Assembly (NCBI RefSeq): GCF_000981805.1
Contig: NZ_CP011132.1
Location: 4,092,001-4,156,000, forward strand
DNA length: 64,000 bases
Direction of reading: 5' to 3'
Source of the DNA: Citrobacter amalonaticus Y19
Lineage (GTDB): Bacteria > Pseudomonadota > Gammaproteobacteria > Enterobacterales > Enterobacteriaceae
This document shows positions 8,497-16,970 of this stretch, piece by piece. The notes beneath the pieces are model-generated. The model was given only the letters and a program-made list of their open reading frames with translations. It was not told the DNA's origin and ran no database searches. Within the stretch, counting starts at the first letter, position 1, and every line of letters begins with the position of its first letter. The position numbers and the translations under genes were made by a program.

Positions 8497-9326
8497 ACTT
8501 TTTCTTCTCTTCACGCTGGTCGGTTCGTCTGGCCATGGTCGTCATCGCCCTGCTGGCGGTGATTGCGCTAACCAGCCAGTGGTGGCTGCCGTACGATCCG
8601 CAGGCGATCGATTTACCGTCGCGTCTGCTGGCACCGGACAGCCAGCACTGGCTGGGAACCGATCATCTGGGACGCGATATTTTCTCTCGCCTGCTGGCTG
8701 CGACCCGCGTGTCGCTTGGTTCGGTGATGGCCTGTCTGCTGCTGGTGCTGGCGCTGGGGCTTATCGTTGGCGGCAGCGCCGGACTGTTGGGCGGACGTGT
8801 CGATCAGGCCACCATGCGCGTCGCCGACATGTTTATGACCTTCCCGACCTCCATCCTGTCGTTCTTTATGGTCGGCGTGTTAGGCACCGGACTCACCAAC
8901 GTGATTATCGCCATCGCCCTGTCACACTGGGCGTGGTATGCGCGGATGGTGCGCAGCCTGGTCATCTCCCTGCGCCAGCGCGAATTTGTGCTCGCCTCAC
9001 GACTTTCCGGCGCAGGTCACATCAGGGTGTTTATTGATCATCTGGCCGGGGCGGTGATCCCCTCGCTGCTGGTGCTGGCCACCCTGGATATTGGTCATAT
9101 GATGCTACACGTTGCCGGGATGTCATTTCTCGGTCTTGGCGTAACGGCCCCCACGGCGGAATGGGGCGTGATGATTAACGACGCCCGTCAGTATATCTGG
9201 ACCCAGCCGCTGCAAATGTTCTGGCCGGGGCTGGCGCTGTTTATCACCGTGATGGCCTTCAACATGGTGGGTGACGCCCTGCGCGATCACCTGGATCCTC
9301 ATCTGGTCACGGAGCACGCCCACTGA
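8493..9326 (+). CDS. nikC: Nickel ABC transporter permease NikC
   Basis: A 277-residue DppC-like permease, partner of NikB. It has an N-terminal membrane segment, the family motif DHLGRDIFSRLLAATRVSL after a short periplasmic region, and the cytoplasmic coupling loop near REFVLASRLSGAG. A GTG start at 8493 overlaps the end of nikB. Its stop shares one base with the nikD ATG. Confidence 0.95.
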   Translation: MNFFFSSRWSVRLAMVVIALLAVIALTSQWWLPYDPQAIDLPSRLLAPDSQHWLGTDHLGRDIFSRLLAATRVSLGSVMACLLLVLALGLIVGGSAGLLGGRVDQATMRVADMFMTFPTSILSFFMVGVLGTGLTNVIIAIALSHWAWYARMVRSLVISLRQREFVLASRLSGAGHIRVFIDHLAGAVIPSLLVLATLDIGHMMLHVAGMSFLGLGVTAPTAEWGVMINDARQYIWTQPLQMFWPGLALFITVMAFNMVGDALRDHLDPHLVTEHAH

Positions 9327-10090
9327 TGCCACAGCAAATTGAACTGCAAAACATCGCATTACAGGCCGATCGCCCGCTGGTGCACGGCGTGTCGTTAGCG
9401 CTCAAACGCGGACGCGTGCTGGCGCTGGTGGGCGGCAGCGGCAGCGGCAAGTCGTTAACCTGCGCGGCGGCGCTCGGGATTTTACCCGCAGGCGTTCGCC
9501 AGACAAGCGGAACGCTTCTTGCTGACGGTAAACCGGTGTCGCCTTGCTCACTGCGTGGGGTCAAAATCGCCACCATTATGCAAAACCCGCGCAGCGCGTT
9601 TAATCCGCTGCATACGATGGCGACCCATGCGCGGGAAACCTGCCAGGCGTTGGGTAAACCGGCTGACGACGCCACGCTTATCCGCGCACTGGAAGCCGTT
9701 GGTCTGGAGCACGCCGATCGCGTACTGAAACTTTATCCGTTCGAGATGAGCGGCGGCATGCTGCAACGCATGATGATCGCGATGGCGGTCCTGTCCGATG
9801 CACCGTTTATTGTCGCCGATGAGCCAACTACCGATCTGGATGTGGTGGCGCAGGCGCGCATCCTCGATCTGCTGGAAAGCATTATGCACAGCCGGGCACC
9901 GGGCATGCTGTTGGTGACGCATGACATGGGCGTGGTCGCGAGACTGGCCGACGACGTGGCGGTGATGGATAACGGAAACATCGTCGAACAGGGCGATGTG
10001 GAAACATTGTTCAGGGCCCCTGGACACGCCATTACCCGCGGCCTGGTGTCGGCGCATCTCGCCCTGTACGGTATGGAGTTAGCCTCATGA
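9326..10090 (+). CDS. nikD: Nickel ABC transporter ATPase NikD
   Basis: A 254-residue ABC ATPase that powers nickel uptake with NikE. Walker A is GGSGSGKS, Q-loop at MQNPRSAFNP, signature FEMSGGMLQRMM, Walker B FIVADEPTTDLD, and the H-loop VTHDMG; all are intact. It is in the nik operon with four-base overlap to nikE. Confidence 0.95.
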   Translation: MPQQIELQNIALQADRPLVHGVSLALKRGRVLALVGGSGSGKSLTCAAALGILPAGVRQTSGTLLADGKPVSPCSLRGVKIATIMQNPRSAFNPLHTMATHARETCQALGKPADDATLIRALEAVGLEHADRVLKLYPFEMSGGMLQRMMIAMAVLSDAPFIVADEPTTDLDVVAQARILDLLESIMHSRAPGMLLVTHDMGVVARLADDVAVMDNGNIVEQGDVETLFRAPGHAITRGLVSAHLALYGMELAS

Positions 10091-10887
10091 CTTTACTCAG
10101 CGTCACTGACCTCTCTCATCACTACGCCCACACCAGCCTGGGGGGAAAACATCAGCATCAGCAGGTGCTCAAAGCGGTCTCCTTAAACCTGAAAAGCGGC
10201 GAAACCGTTGCCCTGTTGGGGCGCAGCGGCTGTGGGAAAAGTACGCTGGCACGCCTGCTGGTCGGGCTGGAATCACCCAGCCAGGGGAGCGTGAACTGGC
10301 GCGGTGAACCGCTGGCAAAACTGAACCGGTCCAGACAAAAAGCGTTTCGCCGCGATATCCAGATGGTCTTTCAGGATTCCATCAGCGCGGTGAATCCGCG
10401 TAAAACCGTCTGTGAAATCCTGCGTGAGCCGATGCGTCATTTACTCTCGCTGTCCAAAACTGAACAGCTGGCGCGGGTTCGTGAGATGCTCCACGCGGTG
10501 GATCTGGATGAAAACCTGCTGGATAAACGTCCTCCCCAGCTCAGCGGCGGTCAGCTCCAGCGCGTCTGTCTGGCTCGCGCGCTGGTGGTGGAACCGAAGC
10601 TGTTGATCCTCGATGAAGCGGTGTCGAATCTTGATCTGGTGTTGCAGGCGGGCGTCATTCGTCTGCTCAAAAAACTGCAGCAGCAGTTTGGCACCGCCTG
10701 TCTGTTTATCACCCACGATCTGCGGCTGGTGGAGCGTTTTTGCCATCGCGTGATGGTGATGGAGGACGGGCAGATCGTTGAGACCAGGACCGTAGGAGAG
10801 GCATTAACCTTTTCCTCCGAGGCCGGTCGTGTGCTACAAAAGGCGGTACTCCCCGCATTCCCCGTGCGCCGTCGCGCCATTTCGTAA
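10087..10887 (+). CDS. nikE: Nickel ABC transporter ATPase NikE
   Basis: A 266-residue ABC ATPase, second engine of the nickel importer. Walker A GRSGCGKST, Q-loop MVFQDSISAVNPR, signature LSGGQLQRVCLA, Walker B LLILDEAVSNLD and H-loop ITHDLR are all present. The Walker B glutamate is followed by AVSNLD instead of the more usual PTS/TALD, as in E. coli NikE. Twelve bases separate it from nikR. Confidence 0.95.
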   Translation: MTLLSVTDLSHHYAHTSLGGKHQHQQVLKAVSLNLKSGETVALLGRSGCGKSTLARLLVGLESPSQGSVNWRGEPLAKLNRSRQKAFRRDIQMVFQDSISAVNPRKTVCEILREPMRHLLSLSKTEQLARVREMLHAVDLDENLLDKRPPQLSGGQLQRVCLARALVVEPKLLILDEAVSNLDLVLQAGVIRLLKKLQQQFGTACLFITHDLRLVERFCHRVMVMEDGQIVETRTVGEALTFSSEAGRVLQKAVLPAFPVRRRAIS

Positions 10888-10899
10888 GGTTGATATCTG

Positions 10900-11301
10900 A
10901 TGCAACGAGTCACCATCACGCTTGATGACGATTTACTGGAAACGCTGGACAGCCTGAGCCAGCGTCGTGGTTACAACAACCGCTCCGAAGCGATTCGTGA
11001 CATTCTGCGCGGCGCGCTGGCGCAGGAAACCACCCAGGAGCACGGCACTCAGGGCTTTGCGGTGCTCTCCTATGTGTATGAACATGAGAAGCGTGACTTA
11101 GCCAGCCGCATTGTGTCGACCCAGCACCATCACCATGATTTGTCGGTTGCCACACTGCATGTCCATATCAATCATGACGACTGTCTGGAGATTGCCGTCC
11201 TGAAAGGCGATATGGGCGATGTTCAGCATTTTGCCGATGATGTCATCGCCCAGCGCGGCGTGCGCCACGGCCATTTGCAGTGTTTGCCGAAGGAAGAGTA
11301 A
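10900..11301 (+). CDS. nikR: Nickel-responsive repressor NikR
   Basis: A 133-residue ribbon-helix-helix repressor. Residues 1-45 form the DNA-binding domain (MQRVTITLDDDLLETL; basic arm and helix NNRSEAIRDILRG). The C-terminal ACT-like domain has all four high-affinity nickel ligands: His76, His87, His89 and Cys95. It represses nikABCDE when nickel is plentiful, and a perfect operator lies at 5914-5941. It is nearly identical to E. coli NikR. Confidence 0.97.
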   Translation: MQRVTITLDDDLLETLDSLSQRRGYNNRSEAIRDILRGALAQETTQEHGTQGFAVLSYVYEHEKRDLASRIVSTQHHHHDLSVATLHVHINHDDCLEIAVLKGDMGDVQHFADDVIAQRGVRHGHLQCLPKEE

Positions 11302-11309
11302 ACGTCAAC

Positions 11310-11720
11310 GATGCTGCCGGGGGCGTTTCGCTTGCCCGGCCTGGATTTGTGCTCCCGTAGGCCGGATAAGGCGCAGCCATCATCCGGCTTACCACTGCCG
11401 GGGGCGCTTCGCTTGCCCGGCCTGCATTTTGCGCTCCCGTAGGCCGGATAAGGCGCAGCCGTCATCCGGCTTACCACTGCCGGGGGCGCTTCGCTTATCA
11501 GGCCTGGATTTTGCGCTCCCGTAGGCCGGATAAGGCGCAGCCGTCATCCGGCAAACCATGCCTGATGGCGCTACGCTTATCAGGCCTACATTTTGCACTC
11601 CCGTAGGCCGGATAAGGCGCAGCCGCCATCCGGCAAACCATGCCTGATGGTGCTACGCTTATCAGGCATGGATTTTGCGCTCCCGTAGGCCGGATAAGGC
11701 GTAGCCGTCATCCGGCATCT
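11310..11720. repeat. Tandem BIME array, five 82-bp units
   Basis: This stretch between the convergent nikR and yhhJ genes holds no gene. The REP core GCCGGATAAGGCG begins at 11361, 11443, 11525, 11607 and 11689, an exact period of 82 bases. Each unit also carries the opposite-facing REP (TGCCTGATGGCGCTACGCTTATCAGGC, or a TGCCGGGGGCGCTTCGC version in the earlier units). Such arrays can stabilise mRNA ends, bind gyrase or IHF, and slow transcription from either side. K-12 has rhsB and other genes at this place. Confidence 0.92.
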
Positions 11721-11722
11721 GA

Positions 11723-12850
11723 TTACGCCATCGTGCCAATTGTCTTTCGAAAACGCAGCAGCGCTATCAGGAAGAATGCCCCGCCGATGGCGAGTAACGT
11801 CAGAAACTGCGGCCAGACGATGCTGAACCCGGCGCCGCGATAGAGTATCGCCTGAGCGAGACTGACGAAGTGCGTGGTTGGCATAGTCAGCATGATGTCC
11901 TGCACCGCCTGCGGCATGCTTTCGCGCGGCGTGGAGCCGCCGGAAAGCATTTGCAGCGGCAGCAGCACCAGAATCATCAGCAGACCCAGTTGTGGCATAG
12001 AGCGCGCCAGCGTGCCCATAAAAATGCCGATCGAGGTGGTGGCGAACAGGCTCAGCGCCACACCCAGCATGAACAGCGGGATGGACCCTTCAATCGGCAC
12101 GCCGAGCGCCCCTTTTACCATCAGCATTAGCGACAGTCCCGAGACCACCAGTACGACCAGTCCCATCGACCAGACCTTCGCCATCATGATCTCAAACGGC
12201 GTTATCGGCATCACCAGCAGGTGTTCCACCGTGCCGTGCTCACGTTCGCGGATCAGCGCCGAACCGGTCAGCACAATCGCCAGCATGGTGATGTTATTGA
12301 TGATCGCCATCACCCCGCCGAACCACGCCGGATCGAGGTTCGGGTTGAAGCGCATTCGGGTCTCCAGCGAAACCAGCGGCTCGCTGTTATCGCGATAACG
12401 TGCGACAAAACTGTTTACTTCGCCGCTGATGATATTCTGGATGTAGCTGTTGCCAGTGAACGCCTGACTCATGCGCGTGGCGTCAACGTTCACCTGAATA
12501 TCCGGCTGTCTCCCGGCCAGCACGTCCCGCTGAAAGTTGGGCGGAATGTTCACCGCAAAGGTATAGCGACCTGCATCCAGCCCGGCGTCCATCTCGTCGG
12601 CCGTGATCATCTCTGGCGGTAAAAACCACGGGCGGTAAAAGCTGTTGACGATACGATTCGAGAGCTGCGACTGGTCCATATCGGCAATGGCAATTGGCGC
12701 GAGATGCAGCGACCCCGGCAGCACGGTAGCGGAGGAGTACACCGAGACGGTAAAAGCAAACACGATCAGCGTCAGCATCGCCTTATCACCCAGCAGGCTA
12801 CGCAACTCCTTGATGCCTAAATTATAAATATTGCGTAATCGGCGCATCAC
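11723..12850 (-). CDS. yhhJ: ABC-2 type permease YhhJ
   Basis: A 375-residue ABC-2 permease: one N-terminal membrane segment (MLTLIVFAFTVSVY), a large periplasmic domain, then five C-terminal segments around residues 185-365. It is homologous to the C-terminal half of RbbA encoded just upstream. With YhiI (membrane fusion protein) and RbbA it forms an export system of unknown substrate, paralogous to YbhGFSR. It is last in the leftward operon and overlaps rbbA by four bases; the BIME array follows its stop. Confidence 0.92.
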   Translation of the reverse strand: MMRRLRNIYNLGIKELRSLLGDKAMLTLIVFAFTVSVYSSATVLPGSLHLAPIAIADMDQSQLSNRIVNSFYRPWFLPPEMITADEMDAGLDAGRYTFAVNIPPNFQRDVLAGRQPDIQVNVDATRMSQAFTGNSYIQNIISGEVNSFVARYRDNSEPLVSLETRMRFNPNLDPAWFGGVMAIINNITMLAIVLTGSALIREREHGTVEHLLVMPITPFEIMMAKVWSMGLVVLVVSGLSLMLMVKGALGVPIEGSIPLFMLGVALSLFATTSIGIFMGTLARSMPQLGLLMILVLLPLQMLSGGSTPRESMPQAVQDIMLTMPTTHFVSLAQAILYRGAGFSIVWPQFLTLLAIGGAFFLIALLRFRKTIGTMA

Positions 12851-15585
12851 CCCTCCTGTTTTTTCAGCAACAGCACGCTCAGCCCCATCACCACCGGAAT
12901 GGCTATCAGCAACGGCACAAACAGCGGCCAGAGATCGGTGAGATCTAATGCTTTCGAGAACGTCCCCCGGGCGATCGTCAGGAAATGGCTAGTGGGGTAG
13001 ATCTCACCGATCCACCGCCCCGGCCCTTCCAGTGATGCCACCGGATCGATCATCCCGGAGAACTGCGTCGCCGGGATCAGAGTGATGATGGACGTGCCAA
13101 AAATCGCCGCAATCTGACTCTTCATAAACGTGGAGATCAGCAACCCCATCCCGGTAGCGATGATGACATACAGCAGCGCCGCCAGACTGAGCGTGAGGAA
13201 ACTGCCTTTGTGCGGCACGCCAAAAACAAACACCGACAGGGCGCACAGCAGCAGGAAGTTGAGCATCCCCAGCGCGATATACGGCAACTGCTTACCGAGC
13301 AAAAACTCGCTGCGGGTGGTGGGCGTCACGTACAGGTTTATGATCGACCCCAGCTCTTTTTCCCGCACCACGCTCAACGCGCTCAGCATCGACGGAATCA
13401 TCATCAGCAGCAGCGGGATCACCGCCGGAACAATCGCTGGCAGGCTCTTCACATCCGGGTTATAGCGATAGCGGGTTTCAATGGTCATGAGTCCGCCCTG
13501 CGCCACTGGCATCGGCTGGCGGCTCGCCACGTCCTGTAGCCAACTCTGGTGCATCGCCTGCACGTAGCCCTTCACCGTCTCAGCGCGGCTGGGCATGGCG
13601 CCATCCACCCAGACGCCAATCTCCACCGGCGTCCCGCGCGCAATGTCGCGGCCAAAGTTGGGGGGGATTTCGATGGCTACCGCCACTTCGCCGGAACGCA
13701 TCCGCCGGTCGAGATCGTCATAGCTGGTCAGCGGCGGCTGTTCAATAAAGTAACGTGAGCCCGCCAGATTCAATGACCATGCCTGGCTGCTGACGGTTTG
13801 ATCGCGATCGAGTACGGCAAAGCGCAGATTTTCGACGTCCATGCTGATGCCGTAGCCCATGATCAGCATCAGAATAACCGTTCCCAGTAGCGCCAGCGTC
13901 GAACGCACCGGGTCACGACGCAGCTCCAGCGCTTCGCGACGGCTGTAGCTGAACAGTCGCCGCAGGCTGAATCCCTGACGCGGCGGCGTCACCTCTTTGT
14001 GTTTTGTTTCCACCGGCACCGGGGCTTCTGGCGCGGGCCCCGCCGCCTCCTGTAGCCAGGAGATAAACGCCTCTTCCAGGTTGGCGGCCCCGCGCCGTTC
14101 CACCAGTTCCTGCGGCGTACCGCTGGCGAGCACTTTACCGGCGTGCATCAGCGACATGCGGTCGCAACGCTCGGCTTCGTTCATAAAGTGGGTGGAGATA
14201 AAAATGGTGACTTTATCCCGACGCGACAGATCAACCATCAGTTGCCAGAACATATCCCTGGCCACCGGATCGACGCCGGAAGTCGGCTCGTCGAGGATCA
14301 GCATTTCCGGGCGATGGATCACCGCCACCGCCAGTGACAGTCGCTGGCGAATGCCGAGCGGGAGCGACTCGGGCAACGTATCTTCAACCTCCGCCAGCAT
14401 AAAACGTTCGCTCATCTCCTGAACGCGCTGGGGGATCTCCGCTTCCGGGATGTGAAACAGTCGCGCGTGGAGCTCCAGGTTCTGTCGAACCGTCAATTCG
14501 CTGTACAGTGAAAACGCCTGCGACATGTAGCCCACCCGGCGGCGGGTATCGATATCTTTCGGGTCGACCGGTTGACCAAACAGCCAGGCCTCGCCTTCAC
14601 TGGCAGGCAACAGTCCGGTCAGCATCTTCATGGTGGTCGATTTACCGCAGCCGTTAGAACCGAGGAAGCCAAAGATCTCCCCACGCGGTATGCGAAAGTT
14701 GACGTGATCGACGGCGACGAAATTGCCAAAACGCATGGTCAGGTCTTTCGCCTCAATGGCGATCGCTTCCTGTTCCGCGTGATACGGCGGAATCACCACC
14801 GGCTGATACGCCTGGCGCTGCGTTTCCGGCAACAGGCCGATAAACGCCTGCTCCAGCGTCTCACTGGCGGTTTTATCGCGGAGTTCCTGGGCGCTGCCGG
14901 TCGCCAGTATCTCGCCTGCGTTCATCGCCACCAGCCAGTCGAAGCGCTCGGCCTCTTCCATATACGCCGTCGCCACCAGCACGCTCATGTTGGTCTGCCG
15001 TTGACGGATGCTGTCGATCAGATCCCAGAACTGGGCACGAGACAGGGGATCGACGCCGGTGGTCGGTTCATCCAGAATCAATAATTCCGGGTCATGGATC
15101 AGCGCACAGCACAGCCCCAGCTTCTGTTTCATGCCGCCCGAGAGTTTCCCCGCCGGACGATCGCGAAACGGAGCCAGGCCCGTGCTGTTCAGCAACTCCG
15201 TAATCCGCGCTTCGCGCTCGGCTTTGTCATGCCCAAACAGACGGGCAAAGAAATCGACGTTTTCATATACCGACAGCGTGTGGTAAAGGTTTTTCCCCAG
15301 CCCCTGCGGCATCCAGGCAATGCGCGGACAGACGTCACGGCGGTGCTTCGGGTCGCGCATATCGCCGCCCAAAACCATGACGTTGCCTTGCTCAATCACC
15401 CGCGCGCCGGAGATAAGCGACAGCAGGCTTGATTTCCCCACGCCGTCGGGGCCAATCAAGCCCACCATGCAGCGCGCGGGGATATCCAGCGTGATGTTAT
15501 TCAGCGCCACCGTGGTCCCGTAATGCTGACTCACGCCGTCAAGGTGCGCCACGGGAGGAACGGGAACCCGCGCCAGAGGGGTCAT
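12847..15585 (-). CDS. rbbA: Ribosome-associated ATPase/ABC transporter RbbA
   Basis: A 912-residue fusion of two ABC ATPase domains and an ABC-2 permease. The first ATPase (residues 20-235) has Walker A GPDGVGKSS and signature LSGGMKQKLGL. The second (about 285-515) has GSNGCGKSTT and a degenerate signature LPLGIRQRLSLA. The membrane part (about 560-912) resembles YhhJ. E. coli RbbA binds ribosomes and has ribosome-stimulated ATPase activity, while the operon with a HlyD-like protein and a permease points to export; which role is primary is not settled. The start overlaps the yhiI stop by four bases. Confidence 0.95.
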   Translation of the reverse strand: MTPLARVPVPPVAHLDGVSQHYGTTVALNNITLDIPARCMVGLIGPDGVGKSSLLSLISGARVIEQGNVMVLGGDMRDPKHRRDVCPRIAWMPQGLGKNLYHTLSVYENVDFFARLFGHDKAEREARITELLNSTGLAPFRDRPAGKLSGGMKQKLGLCCALIHDPELLILDEPTTGVDPLSRAQFWDLIDSIRQRQTNMSVLVATAYMEEAERFDWLVAMNAGEILATGSAQELRDKTASETLEQAFIGLLPETQRQAYQPVVIPPYHAEQEAIAIEAKDLTMRFGNFVAVDHVNFRIPRGEIFGFLGSNGCGKSTTMKMLTGLLPASEGEAWLFGQPVDPKDIDTRRRVGYMSQAFSLYSELTVRQNLELHARLFHIPEAEIPQRVQEMSERFMLAEVEDTLPESLPLGIRQRLSLAVAVIHRPEMLILDEPTSGVDPVARDMFWQLMVDLSRRDKVTIFISTHFMNEAERCDRMSLMHAGKVLASGTPQELVERRGAANLEEAFISWLQEAAGPAPEAPVPVETKHKEVTPPRQGFSLRRLFSYSRREALELRRDPVRSTLALLGTVILMLIMGYGISMDVENLRFAVLDRDQTVSSQAWSLNLAGSRYFIEQPPLTSYDDLDRRMRSGEVAVAIEIPPNFGRDIARGTPVEIGVWVDGAMPSRAETVKGYVQAMHQSWLQDVASRQPMPVAQGGLMTIETRYRYNPDVKSLPAIVPAVIPLLLMMIPSMLSALSVVREKELGSIINLYVTPTTRSEFLLGKQLPYIALGMLNFLLLCALSVFVFGVPHKGSFLTLSLAALLYVIIATGMGLLISTFMKSQIAAIFGTSIITLIPATQFSGMIDPVASLEGPGRWIGEIYPTSHFLTIARGTFSKALDLTDLWPLFVPLLIAIPVVMGLSVLLLKKQEG

Positions 15586-16649
15586 TGCGGCAACCTCACC
15601 GCCAGCGAATCAGGCCAGGGAAGCTGTTCGTTCAGCCGTACCCACGCCATGCCCGGCAATCCGGTTTTGACGTATTCCAGATGCTGCTGGAGTAACTCCG
15701 GTGGGATGCGCGCCTTGACGCGAAACATCAGCTTCAGACGCTCATCGCTGGTTTCGACGGTTTTCGGCGTGAACTGCGCGACGCTGGCGACGAAACTGAT
15801 GGTGGCAGGAATGCGCAGATCCGGCGCGGCATCAAGCACCAGACGCGCTTCACCGCCAATCTTCAGCAGGCCCGCCTGTTCGGTGGGCAGGAAGAACGTC
15901 ATGTAGACATCGCTGAGATCGACCATATTCAGCACCCGACCGCCCGCGGCCAGCACTTCACCGGGTTCCGCCACACGATACTGAACCCGGCCATCACGCG
16001 GGGCTTTAAGCTCGCTGTCTTCGATGTCCGCGACAATCCGTCGCTCGGTCGCCTGTGCCGCGTCGACGCGGGTTTGAGCCTGAATAATGCTGGTGCGCGC
16101 GGCTTCAATTGCCGCTTTCGTCGCACTGACCTGCGCCTTTGCCGATTCCAGCGCCGCGCGCGCGCTTTCGGCGGCGGCGCGATCGTCATCCAGTTGTTGC
16201 GCCGATACCGCGCCACGCTGGGAGAGCGAGCGGGAACGGACGTGACGTTTGGAAACGGAATCCAGCTCGGCCTCGCGCTGTTTCACCACCGACTGGGCGG
16301 CGCGGGTTTCGCTCTGGCGCTGTTCGAGCAGCGCCCGCGCAGCCGCCACGGCGCTTTCAGCTTCTTTGATTTGCGCGATGGCTTCCAGCCGTTGCTCCTG
16401 CAACACGCGGGTATCCATCTTCGCCAGCACCTCGCCTTGGCGAACAAACTGCCCCTCTTTCACCAGAATGGTATCAATACGTCCGGCGATTTTGGTCGCG
16501 ATATCGACTTCCGTCGCCTCGATTCTGCCGTTGCTGGCCGCAAAACCGTCCGGTACACCTGCGGGTCGTAATACCCACCACACGCCGGCAGCGACCACCA
16601 CCAGTACACCCAAAACCCACCACGTCAGATGACGCTTAATGTTGTCCAT
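15582..16649 (-). CDS. yhiI: HlyD-family membrane fusion protein YhiI
   Basis: A 355-residue periplasmic adaptor: one N-terminal membrane anchor (residues 8-26), the biotinyl-lipoyl-like half motifs around GRIEATEVDIATKIAGRI and LKAPRDGRVQYRVAEPGEV, and between them a long alanine/glutamine-rich coiled coil (about 80-200). It would join the RbbA/YhhJ inner-membrane exporter to an outer-membrane channel. Start ATG 16649 gives MDNIKRHL, the E. coli length; the upstream in-frame ATG at 16682 is less likely. First gene of the operon. Confidence 0.93.
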   Translation of the reverse strand: MDNIKRHLTWWVLGVLVVVAAGVWWVLRPAGVPDGFAASNGRIEATEVDIATKIAGRIDTILVKEGQFVRQGEVLAKMDTRVLQEQRLEAIAQIKEAESAVAAARALLEQRQSETRAAQSVVKQREAELDSVSKRHVRSRSLSQRGAVSAQQLDDDRAAAESARAALESAKAQVSATKAAIEAARTSIIQAQTRVDAAQATERRIVADIEDSELKAPRDGRVQYRVAEPGEVLAAGGRVLNMVDLSDVYMTFFLPTEQAGLLKIGGEARLVLDAAPDLRIPATISFVASVAQFTPKTVETSDERLKLMFRVKARIPPELLQQHLEYVKTGLPGMAWVRLNEQLPWPDSLAVRLPQ

Positions 16650-16701
16650 AATCGACCCGCCATAATCCCTGTTATCAAACAATGCGTGTCACAAAACCCC
16701 A

Positions 16702-16717
16702 CTGAACGGGCGTTCAG
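16702..16717. promoter_or_regulatory. Palindromic operator candidate upstream of yhiI
   Basis: CTGAACG-GG-CGTTCAG, a perfect palindrome with two-base centre, 53-68 bases before the yhiI start. Its form (TGAAC...GTTCA) is typical of TetR-family operators, and the paralogous ybhGFSR exporter is regulated by the TetR-type CecR. No regulator gene lies adjacent. Confidence 0.5.
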
Positions 16718-16889
16718 CGGTATCTTCCCTCCGGGATAAGAAGGAAAAAGTGAAAGTGGCCGGGCGGCGTACAGGCGTCATAACGACGCTCGCCGTGAAG
16801 GAAAGTGAATGACAGAGAGGTGCGAAGATCGGGTAGTAATGTTGTCATCATCAGCGTTCCTGGCCGTAAATGAAACACGCATACTCATA

Positions 16890-16912
16890 GCTAGTATCAA
16901 TGAAATACTAGC
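16890..16912. promoter_or_regulatory. Dyad GCTAGTAT-N7-ATACTAGC
   Basis: Perfect 8-base arms around a 7-base spacer. No T-run follows on either strand, which argues for an operator or a processed hairpin rather than a standard terminator of yhiN. Confidence 0.4.
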
Positions 16913-16970
16913 ATCATTATGGATGATGTCTATTCGCTTATGGTTTGTAATGATATACGAGGTGAATAAT

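Larger units (their letters stand above)
16650..16970. other. Intergenic region between yhiI and yhiN
   Basis: Both flanking genes run leftward, so this is the leader of the yhiI operon and the tail of yhiN. K-12 carries yhiM and other small genes here; none is seen. It holds two separate dyads (16702-16717 and 16890-16912). The short open frames here overlap yhiN or lack a ribosome site, so no gene is called. Confidence 0.6.

Noticed and set aside
11219..11524. Open frames of about 70-100 codons in the BIME array (both strands)
   Set aside because: They are translations of REP units (repeating PAYPAY / RIRRSHHPA type peptides).
11310..11720. CRISPR array
   Set aside because: The period is regular, but the repeats are REP palindromes, the intervening bases are also repeated and not unique, and no cas genes lie near.
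12847..15585. Gene fusion caused by a frameshift or assembly error
   Set aside because: The two-ATPase plus permease layout and the 912-residue length are normal for RbbA.
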